DNA of 64,000 nt from Ricordea florida (Eukaryota > Cnidaria > Anthozoa > Corallimorpharia > Ricordeidae), in NCBI GenBank assembly GCA_949710005.1, contig OX453275.1, positions 29,277,218-29,341,217 of the forward strand, written 5' to 3'. The first letter of the stretch is position 1, and each line of letters opens with the position of its first letter. Below the pieces are notes generated by a model. It was not told the origin of the DNA. It was given only the letters and a program-made list of their open reading frames with translations, and searched no databases. Position numbers and translations under genes: made by a program. Positions 1 through 11,500 of this stretch are shown piece by piece.

Positions 1-2080
1 TGACGTCACCAGTATTTTTCAGTTTTCTTTGAGCTGGAACCTTCCTCTGTTTTCACCATTTCTAGCCCCGGCCTATAAGACTACAGTGTTAAACCGAACC
101 ATTGATTGATTTTTTCTCCTTGACCAGGAGCCTGGAATTGGGGTAAGCTACTGGTACTGTACAAGCACCATCATTTGCATGGCTTTCTTTTGCTGGCACG
201 GCATGCACACAGGCGATGCAAAGTGGTACAAGGAGCTGAATCACACAACAGTTTAGAAGAAAGCTGTTATTCTTGTCTGCGAATGAAACTCGTGTTTGAT
301 GTTTCTTTTTGTCTCCCATATGAGTCTGAAATAACGGTTTTTACACTCTGTTGCGCATTCTGATATGAAATATTTGAAATTGGCTCCTTTTTATTGTCAC
401 TCATTATATATTTGGGATTAGAAATTTACATGCTGTTATCCCTGACACTGCGCGCAAGCTGCCCGATCCCACGCTGATCGCAGGACCTCTCCTCGAACGC
501 AGCGGGAACTGGGTTCGGGTTGTGAACAATTTCACTTTACAACTAGAAATACGACTCCCGCAAAAACCTCGCGAAGCTAGTTTTTGAAGAAGTCACAATG
601 CTTTCATATTTTATCCTTTTTTTATATTTTGTATTTTATTTTTATATCAGCGTAATCCCCATTATTTTATTTCTTATGCTGTGTTTGGTACACAATTAGT
701 GACACCTGGTGCAAATTACATGATCAGTATACCGCTCAACACAGTGCTTAAAAATTGACCTTCATTTAGCTCTTTCACTGCCACTGAGATTGCACCAGAG
801 GGAATAGAAGTAAAATTATTTATTATATTGACAGGGAATACAAAGTGGATGAAGTATCACAATAATATTCACTTAACACAAATTGAAAATGATTGTAAAT
901 CTTTTGCAGGTGAAATCTTGAAGAGTTGATATGAATGCTTGTGTTTACCACGGTGTAAAAACCTGTGTTTTTTTCTTTAGTTTTATTTTCTTAGTCTCTA
1001 CCGCCTTGTCTTCTTTGTTGTGCATCACTTTTAAACACAATATGTTCTTACACTGAGGATGAGTTGAATGCTCCAATTACTTTTTGTTTATGTTTTTTGG
1101 TTATAATTGCATGAGGTTCATTGTAAGAAGAATCTTCTGATTAGATATTTTATTGTCTACTGCAGTCATTATTTCATTCCCGGGTAACCACAATTGAGAG
1201 CATTATGAACAGTGCATGTTTTAATTGGTGTATACTCTTTTCAGTTGCAATGGTACCCCCAGTGGTAGATAGAAAAATTCCTCTTCCCTCAAAAGAGATG
1301 CCATATCAACAGAAGTGTGAGATACAATGTCATTACATAAAAAAAATTCGGGGTAAAACAATTGGATTCTACAAATACTTTGAAAAAAAGTTTGGTTATA
1401 GTGAGTGCCGACTGTATAGTATGTGGTTGTGCTATTTTTAGGTCATATCATAAAAACAATACATGTAAGAAAGAGTTATTAAAATCTTAATATGTTCAAA
1501 ACGATTGCTGCACTACCTACTCCTGTAAAAAAATAATGTGAAATCAACATCAATCAGTGAAAAGTATATACCACATGAAAGTTTAATTGTGCTGTTACAG
1601 AAACAGGCAAAATATCCAAACCCAACCACAGAAGATTATATTATTTTGAGTATATGAAAATTTCTATTATAAAAACTGTAGAAGAAAGATTTAATATAAG
1701 GATGGTATTTCATCAAAAAAGTCATGGCAGCCAGAGGTATTGAACTGTAACCAATGACATATAGGAACGAGAAGAACTATCATTATATTATTATCATTAT
1801 TATTATCATTACTATTATTATTACTGGTATTGATATTATTATTATTGTTATATTTCTTATGTTAAACATAATATATTTTTATGGGGTGGGATGCGTGTCC
1901 TAATCTTGGTAAACGTATTGCTGCTCTACTACTACAAGCAATACAAAACTCTTCTTAATAGGTTTTCCATCAGAGGTGGTAGTAATCAAAACAGCTCCAA
2001 ACAATAACATTTCTTCTTAAAGGCTTAGAATCTAGTGCAGTCATTAGTGCAGTCATATAAATATATATATTTATTTTTTT
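1..2080. other. Gene-free AT-rich stretch
   Basis: I see no supportable coding exon here; the short open frames have no recognisable family and no convincing splice context. It holds a diverged repeat copy at about 944-1068 and an ATT/ATC-rich low-complexity tract at about 1786-1850. The left edge could contain the UTR of a gene lying outside the window, but nothing shows it. Confidence 0.5.
944..1068 (-). repeat. Dispersed repeat R1, diverged copy
   Basis: Read on the minus strand it runs from a CATCCTC-like end, through a GACTAAGAAAAT-like segment, to ACAGGTTTTTACACCG. This matches the repeats at 20448-20560, 20971-21074 and 40478-40600. It is the most diverged of the four copies. Confidence 0.6.
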
Positions 2081-2084
2081 CTCA

Positions 2085-2347
2085 AGCATCTCAGCGGGCC
2101 GGAATCCCAAATCCTTGAATCTGATTGGCTAATCGCGCGCTCGTAACCGGTCCAGCTTTTTACGATACGGACCACGGTCCGGATTTTTATCCGCGCTATT
2201 CGCGGCAAATTGAAAAAAAAGCAAACAAACAGAAAAAATAAATAAGTTATTTACCGGTCTAGGTCGGTCCGTATGGGAAAAAACTGTGCCCTTGGTCTTG
2301 AGTACTCAAGACCTCGGGCACAGTTTTTTCCCATACGGACCTCCCGC
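2085..2347. repeat. Fold-back element F1 with near-perfect hairpin
   Basis: The right part is a hairpin centred near 2303-2304. Arms 2266-2303 and 2304-2341 pair through GGTCCGTATGGGAAAAAACT and its complement, and the loop end is itself the palindrome GGTCTTGAGTACTCAAGACC. The left part carries CTCAGCGGGCCGGAATCC and 'gattggctaatc', which recur in opposite orientation at about 6960-7085 and 7860-7965. It is a non-autonomous fold-back element with no coding capacity. Confidence 0.75.
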
Positions 2348-2400
2348 CCGTTAAATAACATATATTTATTATATTATATTAGAGATATAATAAATATATT

Positions 2401-2681
2401 TATTATATCTCTCAGTTAGTACGCGCGCTGTGATTGGTCAATTTAGCGGGCCGTACTTCACTGTACGGCCCGCTTAAGTTTGTTTTGGTCGCCAAAATGA
2501 CTCCAGAGATATAATAAATATCTTATTAACCTCGTTTTCTCGGTCCGTACTGTAAAATACGGATCCTCGTTTTTTCCCGTCGATTTATGGCCCGCGCGCA
2601 TCGCGCTTGGGCCATAAATCGACGGGAAAAAACTCGGTCCGTATTTTACAGTACGGACCGAGAACTCGATTAATAAGATGT
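2401..2681. repeat. Fold-back element F2, copy 1
   Basis: A composite of inverted repeats: a GCGGGCCGTAC hairpin near 2447-2475, then a long imperfect palindrome at 2539-2662 (CTCGGTCCGTACTGTAAAAT and its complement), bounded by CTTATTAACCTCG and CGATTAATAAG. A nearly identical copy lies at 39870-40143. No open frame is present. Confidence 0.8.
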
Positions 2682-2911
2682 ATATATATACATATATAAA
2701 AACTCCCGGCTCGATTTACTCGGGCTTGCGAGCCACGTGGTCTGACCGGAACCGACACGATTAGTAACCTCGCTTCGCGAGGAATAAGATGTTATTTTCT
2801 TCCCTCGCTGTTCACACGCTTCACCATTGGAAACTTTACCAGACTTTGCTAACGCGGGGATCTTTCTCTTATCTTAAGTGCATTCCACTTATAAGTACTG
2901 TGAGTAGTTAG

Positions 2912-3062
2912 GGCAAGATTTCCGCACAGGTCCCTACTCATTATGCATACTGTAGCAGTACGGTTTCGTTCTCAGGAAACAAGAAATGTTTGCACGTGCA
3001 CTTTCGAAGACAATTCAAGTGCAGCATGTATAATGAGTAGGGACCTTTGCGGAAATCATTCC
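2912..3062. mobile_element. MITE M8, short copy, 8-bp TSD GTAGTTAG
   Basis: A 151-bp element with TIRs around ATTTCCGCACAGGTCCCTAC on the left and its near complement on the right, ending GCGGAAATCATTCC. It is flanked by perfect 8-bp direct repeats GTAGTTAG (2904-2911 and 3063-3070). An 8-bp duplication fits hAT-type transposition. It has no coding capacity and the same TIRs as the element at 27810-28169. Confidence 0.85.
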
Positions 3063-3279
3063 GTAGTTAGTTAATTCTCGATTTAGCTACATAATACTCC
3101 TCAACCATAAATGATATGATAGTCACCTTCATGTATGATGTGCCCATGCAATCTTTTTTGGGGGTGCCAATCAGACGAACGGTGAGCGTGTAAACCTGTA
3201 GTTCTTTCCACGTTTTAAACTTATGTTAATGATGTTTAAATATCCACATGACTCAACAGTTTATATCCAACGATCGATT

Positions 3280-3350
3280 AGTCTCCTTCGCAGCCGTTTC
3301 TAGGCTCGTCACGCAACGCTCCTCCCCTAAAAACGGCTGCGAAGGAGACT
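3280..3350. mobile_element. 71-bp MITE with 11-bp TSD at the threonine aldolase 5' end
   Basis: TIRs AGTCTCCTTCGCAGCCGTTT and complement close the element. The direct repeat AACGATCGATT lies on both sides (3269-3279 and 3351-3361). A 9-11 bp duplication is typical of Mutator-like transposons. It sits just upstream of the first open frame of the threonine aldolase gene, so it lies in the promoter or 5' UTR. Confidence 0.8.
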
Positions 3351-3478
3351 AACGATCGATTGACGATTTTATGATTTATTGGGCGATCGCCCGTAGACAT
3401 TTAGAGATTGTTTTTGTTTTATCATCCTATTTGTTATTATATTGTCAGGCCCTACGTAGTAGTTCGTACATTAAAAGA

Positions 3479-6378
3479 ATGAGTGGTATGTATGCTAGTT
3501 CAGGGCAAGTGACACCATCTGGAGTACGGGTAATAGATCTCAGAAGTGATACGGTCACTACACCAACCAATGAAATGAGGGCAGCTATAGCCGCCGCTGA
3601 AGTTGGTGACGATGTTTATGGAGAGGATCCATCAGTAAATGGTAAAATATACTATTCTGTTCCATATAATTAATATCCAAGACTTATGTCACAACCAATT
3701 TGGCTCTGTGTTGGGTATTTGAAGTTGATTTATTCATGTAGCCCCCTGTGGAATACTGGGAATGTGGGACCCTGGAACCCTTGACCTATACTACAACTAT
3801 TACCTATACTACTTTTATCCTTGGTTCAAATGTGGTTTTTGTTTGTTTTGGTTATGGTAATTTAATGATAATGAGCTTGAAACAAAGGAAATTTGAACCA
3901 AAGATAAAATTGAACCACAACATGTACACTCAGTTAATGCTTGCTTCCTTATATACTCCCAAAATTCATCACTATATGCCAAGGGGGGTACTCCAGATTT
4001 CAAGTGACTTGGATGAATAAAGGATATTTTTTGGTTTGAAATTTTTTCGATTTTGGGATATTTTGGGTTGGAAAATTTTGGCAAGTATGTTTTTGGGTAG
4101 TTTAATTTAAGTAGGGATTTGTTGGGGTATGCAAAACAATCTGCAGATTTGTGATAATTCCCGTGTATCCTGGGTGTGTTTAATTCTTTCTGCAAATTTT
4201 TGTGGCTCAGAAATTCAGCAAGGGATTTTTGGGGGGTTAAATTTTGGTGCAGGGACTTTTTGGGGTTTTGTTTGAAGCCCTAGGAATTTTGTTGGGTTTT
4301 GATTTTTGCCTCCATTCAATCATCCCTGTCAATTGAAATCCAGACTACCTATCCTGCCTTCGGCCAATATGTAATAATATTTCCAATGATAGCCATCTAT
4401 TGACACTTTTTTAGTGTTAGCCCTTTCCCTCCTAAGAGTGGCTTTATAGATTTTACTCTGGCTAACACTGGACGATTTTACTTGTCAAAGGGGGACCCCT
4501 TAGGAGTTAAGGTTGCTGGTAAATTTAAATCTGCCAATTTTATTGTTTTGAGTGGCAATCTCCAGTTTCATTAGACTAGACTAACATCTTAGCCACTTGA
4601 CCGATTTCCTGGAAAATGATACCTAATTTTAGATCCAACCTTTCTGATTTATATGCTCCATCCCAGACCAAACTTGCTGGAAAACCCTACCCTTCAGAAC
4701 CCGCACATACCTATGAAACCCATACATGGCAGAAAGCTTCTACCCCAACCCCTGGGCGTGGTTCCCATTCACATGTCTAACTCCCTGTTTTTATTATTAG
4801 CCCTGCAAGCAAAGGCTGCTAAACTAACTGGTAAAGAGGCTGGTCTGTTTGTGCCCAGTGGAACTATGGGTAATTTGATATCAGGTACACAGCACCACAG
4901 TAACTCAATGTTTGTCTTTTCCAATATTAATACAGTATACAACTGTATTATACAAGCATGCACTTTTCCTTTAACATACAACTATTCCCTGACTGGGATG
5001 TGGATATATATATATATAAGTTTCAATTTGTAGGTTCACCATTAGTATAATTGTCTTGTCAGCAACCTTGGCATTATGAGAAACCTCGTTGACCCACTAT
5101 CCTAGGATTATTCAATATTAGTATATACCAACTCAGCAAGCTTGGCATTTTGACCAGCCTCATTGGCTTACTATATATTCAACATTAGTATATACCAACT
5201 CAGGAACCTTGGCATTTTGAGCAATCTCATTGGCTCACCATCTTGGGAGTTTCAATACTATTCACATCTTATGAGATGAATAGTTCTGGGGGCTCTAGGG
5301 AATATTTGGGCAAGCAAGTTTTGGTCGAAAGATGAAAGAAATAGCTGATGTCAATTCTCGCTTTGCAGCTTTTTGTGAGGCTGAGGTTGGTTCATTTATA
5401 TATACTATTTGACAATAATCATTCTCTTCAATGTCAGTGAATTGTGGCTTTAAAAATATTTGCCATGCTGATTTACTGCTCTTCACCTCACTTTCACAGA
5501 ATGACTGTTGACTATTATTTTGTCAACCCTCTGTTATAACAGTGACCTTAAGTACCTTCAATGTACATCTTTTAATCATTATAAGACCATGCCGATGATG
5601 TTTCCCCTGACCATCCTGTCTAATGCAGTTAAATAATTATAAAATGTTAAATAAACAATATCATCATAACATTTAATTCAAGAGTGTAGCTATATAGTGT
5701 GCATGGCCTTCCTGTGTTGTACAACAAATGAGGCTGAATCAGTTTAATTCACAAACTCAAATGAATAACATTTGATGTTTAAGTTTGTCTTCACAGTAAT
5801 GGCCCACTGTGCTGGACGGGGAGATGAGATTCTTGTTGGGGATATTGCTCATATCACCATTTGGGAACAGGGTGGAGTTGCACAGGTCTGTAACATTTTC
5901 TAAATGCAAAGATTATGTTTTGTGCTGTTAGTGGAGACTGGTACTGTAGAATTAGAGTCATAATGTAAAGTTTCCTCTCTTAGAAATAGCATCATGTCAT
6001 TATCTGGACTTGAATAGCATTAATAACATTTCATCTGAAGTACAGTATCATAAACCTGGAATGCAAAAACCTTCTATGGATAATTACTCTTACTTGAGAG
6101 TTTAAGTTTTGAGATTTATGAGCAATGTAGCATGTAGCAGCAGGAATCTAAAATATCCAACCTGAGTTGGATAGTGGTCTGATTAGTACCAATTCTGTTC
6201 ACACCTCAGAATAACACTCCTTTACTGTACATAACTAAATCCATTAAGTTACACATGAATAATAATTCCCATTATTACTGGTATATTGACTGCCTTATGA
6301 AAAACACATTTCTTGAAATATTTATTTAAAACTACGGCTGTGGCCCAAGTAACATAATTACATGGTGGCTAGGGTTGG

Positions 6379-6417
<39 letters not shown>

Positions 6418-6768
6418 CAATTGTGGAAAACGAGGACGGACAACTTCGAGCGAAAAAAAAAAAAAATATATATATACAGTAAAAAATCTAAAAAAAGTTT
6501 AAAAATTTAATAAAAATAGACGTTTCGGTCAATGACCTTCTGCACTGCAACTGATGAAGGTCATTGACCGAAACGTCTATTTTTATTAAATTTTTAAACT
6601 TTTTTTAGATTTTTTACTGTATATATATATTTTTTTTTTTTTTCGCTCGAAGTTGTCCGTCCTCGTTTTCCACAATTGCCTACAAATTTCATTACTCGAG
6701 GTTTGGACTACGAATCCTTTTGGATCCTTCTGGCGTGTGGCATCCCTGTTGGCTCGAAGCATCATAAC

Positions 6769-6803
<35 letters not shown>

Positions 6804-8536
6804 TATTTACCAGGCCTGGGGGCCACACTCAAGACTTCCGGCACAGTTTTTTCCCATACGAACTGACCTAGTCTGACCCGTACCAACTGACCTCCGGCCT
6901 TGTAAATAACTTATTTATTTTTTGGATGTCATCCTTTTAAAGTAGGAAAAGAGAGCCATAATTGCTACACCATGGAAAAAGTGCGGCCGGTGGACCTATT
7001 ATTGTAAAACGCTGGACCAGTTACACATGTGATTAGCCAATCAAATTTTAGGATTTAGGATTCCAGCCCACTCAGATGTTTGAGATAAAAACAATTAAAT
7101 TTATGTCCTTGTGTTGAAAGTAATAATTATTTTTCTCTTTTCTCTTATCTCTTTTCTCTTATCTCTTTTCTCTGTCCTTTCTTGTAAGAATATTGCACTA
7201 CACTAAGATGATGCGGTATTGCTGGTTTCATTTGTGATGGGCTCCTGTTTGTGAATATTATTATTGGTTTTTGTAGTTTTCAGAAAAAAAATTCATAATT
7301 TAAATAAAACCAAATTTCATTAAAACTGGTACATTTTTTGTCAACACTTTATTTTACTTTATTTCAGTATCCAAAGTAAAGAAAAACATATAACAAAACT
7401 AGTGTTTGAATTTTTGGATAGGTGGGTGGGGTCCATCCGAGGCAAGTGTGCACCAATCCAGATGGGACACTTGATTTGTCAGACTTAGAGAGTAAAATCC
7501 GCCCAAGGCACAGTGGTGATTGTCACTTACCAGTTACCCGTCTCGTATGCATTGAACAGACGCATGGAGTAGGAGGCAGAGTGTTGTCAATAGAATATCT
7601 AACAAAGGTGTGAGTATACAAGTGTACATGTTGCAAATATAATATGGGCAGAAGGTCTGTATGGGAAAAAACTGTGTCTGAAGTCTTGAGGTCCAGAGGA
7701 GGTCCAGAGGCCAAAGGCCTCGGGCCATACTCAGGACTAAGGGCACAGTTTTTTTCTATACCGACCCACCTAGCCCGGTAAATAACTTAATTTTTTTTTT
7801 TGGATGTCTTCCTTTTAAAGTAAGAAAAGAGATAGAGAATTGCTACAGCAGGGAAAAAAAACCTGCTTGTGGGCGGTATGGTAAAACCTGGACCAGTCAC
7901 ACATGCAATATTAGCCAATCAGATTTGAGGATTTAGGATTCTGTCATGCTCAGATGCTTGAGATAAAAATAAACAAAGGATATTACATGGTGATAAGATA
8001 TGAATTTTATGTTTACTATATGTTCTATATTGTTGTTGCCATGAGAACATAAAATTAGTATCTTTGTGGTAATGTGTAATTTTCTTTTTATTATATAGAC
8101 AAAAACACAATAAGACGTTTGTTTGGTACCTTTGTACACAAACTGATGCATGCATAAGGCGGGAAATGACATGATTGATATCCTGGAAAATATGTCACCA
8201 CGGTCGTGGATGTAGTTGCGTATAAATTTTATGAGTGGTGTAATTCCCAGTAAAATGCTTATGTCTATATGATAAAGAACACTAGGTAATCACTGACCAA
8301 AGGGGAAACAGCAAGTTTTGCTTTCATGAGGTTGGCCTCCTTTGCCCTTTATTTCTCAAGCAATAGTTTTCTTACACAGTGGTTTGCTTGGGGAAAGTTG
8401 AATAATAATAATTTAAATAACATTGTCATTTTTATTAGCATTTTGCACATTTAGTGCTAGTAAAAGGGTAGAGCTTCATCTGCATATGTGGAGTACTTAA
8501 CTTTTGCTTGAATGTTTTAGTAATAATAATAATAAA

Positions 8537-8586
<50 letters not shown>

Positions 8587-11500
8587 AAGAATTTATATAG
8601 AGTCATTTCTGTGAGCTCAATGGCACTTAACAATGAGTTGCCAAAATTAGTTTCTAAAAAGTAAGATACATTCAACTTGCTAAGATTAACTAAGAAAAAT
8701 ATTTACAATAAAAAATATACAATAAAAAGTGTAGTCAACTAGCTAATAAAAGGCTCTCAAAAAAGAAGTGTTTTAATCTATTCTTAAAAATATCAAGGTT
8801 CTGGATTGATCTTGTATCATTGGTTAGGGAGTTCTAGAGCCTGGGTGCAGCAACTTGAAAACATTTGTCACCATAGAACTTGAGATTAGACTTTGGTATT
8901 ACAAGCAGATATTTTGAGGAAGATCGTAATTTCCTCATCGGAATTTATATGGTTGAAGAAGATCTGCTATATATTTTGGAGCCATGCCATTCACTGCTTT
9001 GGGCATAAGAAGTAATATTTTATACTTAATTCGTTGTCTGACTGTTAGCCAGTGTAGTTTACGAAGAGCTGGTGTTATATGTTCTGAGCTTTGAGTTCTT
9101 TTCACTAGTTGAGCTGCGCAGTTTTGAACATATTGCAATCTATAAATGACCGATTGAGGTGAACCATATAAAAGAGCATTTCAGAAATCTAACTTTGACT
9201 AGATAAACACATTCATGAACAAATGTTTAAGAATTAATGAAGCTTGAATGAGCAGTAAAGTTGGGTGTAATCAGCATAGAAATGACATGATAGACCATGA
9301 CTTCTGACAATGTTGCCAAGCGGGGACATATACAACACATACAATATAGGCCCCAGCACACATCCTTGGGGAATGCTGCACTGTAGGTCCTTGCTATTTG
9401 ATGTTGCTCCCTTCACATTGACTACTTGTTTACGATTCTCAAGGTAGGATTGCAACCAGCATAGGGCTTTGCCATCAATACCAAAGCGACAGGAGAGTAT
9501 CTACAGAAGAATCTTGTGATCCACTGTGTCGAATGTTGCAGACATGTCAAGGAGTAGTAAAATAATATAGGACCAGGACCTATTGCAGAAACATGATTAT
9601 GAACTTTCACAAGCGCTGTTTCAGTACTATGGAAGGTTTTATAAGCTGATTGCAAACTTTCTTCTAGATCATTATCCCTTAAGTAGTTGGTGAGTTGGTA
9701 CGAGATTGCCATCTCTATCATCTTGAAAATAAATTTTAGGTTAGAGATGGGTCTAATATTGGAATACACTTCATAGTCAAGGGACTCTTTCTTTAGTTTA
9801 GGCCGTATCACCGCATCCTTCAGTTGCATTGGCACATTGGCAAGTAACCTGCAAGAATAACCACTACGTTGGGAAATCAAGAAGCAGTACCTGGGCTACA
9901 AGATCACTCACATCAACATTATAATGGGTGTACTTGGTTAGGGAAATACTAGGGGCAAAGCGAAGCAGAGATGTTCTACGACCGATGCAGAAGTCTGTTT
10001 TAAGTAGTAGCCTGAACATTGCCAGAACTTTCAAGGTCTCGTGCTAGATTAAGATGCTAGCATACACCCATTGCATCAACCTAATGGCTAGATCAAGCAT
10101 AGACCGTTTCAGATGATAAAAATTTAAATTTTAATTGATTTTCTTTTTTATCACAACTTTATTGTAAATATTTATACACAGGGCTTGTCACGGGTTCCAG
10201 CCTAGCTCCTGTTGTTTTTTTTTTTACTTTATATTTGGCACAATAATAATGCCTGCCTATAATAATAACGATAATGAACTTTATTTGAGTGTCAACTGTG
10301 TCCAGTACTGATGTACTAACTGGGGACACTGTAAAGCACATATGAAATGAAATCAAATCATACTAAATTAAATCAACTCAAGTCAAATGTTGGTTTCTGC
10401 GGAGAGGGGACAACTGGAGTACCTGAAGAAAAAACCCTCAAAGCAGAGCAGAGAATCAACAAACTCAGCTCACATATGATGCCAGGGCTGAGAATTGAAC
10501 CCTGGCCACATTGGTGGAGGACAAGTGCTCTAGAGCACCACTGCACCAACCCTGTTCCCCTAATACTGTTGTATTGATTGTGATCATTTATTACAACCTT
10601 AATTTTCAGCTCAAGAATTTAGCCACAAAATACAACCTCAAAGTGCACATGGATGGTGCACGACTTTTTAATGCTGCAACAGCTCTTGATGTTCCTGTAT
10701 CATGCATAACTGAACATGTGGATTCAGCAAGCTTCTGTCTCTCCAAGGTATTGCCCATCCTTCAGTTTACACACAAGATTGATTCAGTTCAAGTTATTAT
10801 ACTATTTGTTTGTGCATTTTAGGCTTCCTTATAGTTCTTCACTGAATTTTACCGTCATATCCCGTTTTGCAAGGGAGTTAACCACATGTAGTTTAATGAT
10901 TTCCTTTGACACAAGCCTTGGATGTACTTGTTTTTCACTTGTCAGCCAAAGTGGGCTAAACAGCACTGTTAAATACTAATTTTATAATCAGGTAGTGACA
11001 TGTAATAATCTTTTGAAATTAACTTTGAATTGTGGGTTGCGCAGGATTATCATTGTACTTTGTATCTCAAATTAATAAAATGATGTTGATAACAGACCAA
11101 TGTGCTCATTTTCATTTACTTAAAATAATATTATTTTAAAATAATTTTTTTGCAGGGCTTAGGGGCTCCTGTTGGTTCCATCATAGTTGGAGCAAAAGAC
11201 TTTATTGCAAGGTACCTGTACATTACACATATTACTTTGAAGTCTTAAAGATTGAAAGTAAAAAAAGAAAAAATAAACCACTTCAACTACCGGTGAAGTT
11301 AGATTTGGTCTGGATTAACACTTATGTGCATTTAGCATTGGTGTGATATACACCACACAATCCTGAAATAAACACAGACTCTTGTAAAAAAAAACAACAC
11401 CAAAAAAAAAAAAAAGAAAACAGAAAATTGACTTTTAAAAATACTTAATTCACATTGTCTGGGGTTTCAATAGAAGCCGACAACCAGCAAATTTTACCAC

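Noticed and set aside
1205..1441. 78-residue open frame MNSACFNWC...
   Set aside because: No recognisable domain, no splice support, low-complexity surroundings.
5040..5260. CRISPR-like array
   Set aside because: Three degenerate 75-bp tandem units in an animal intron; no short identical repeats or unique spacers.
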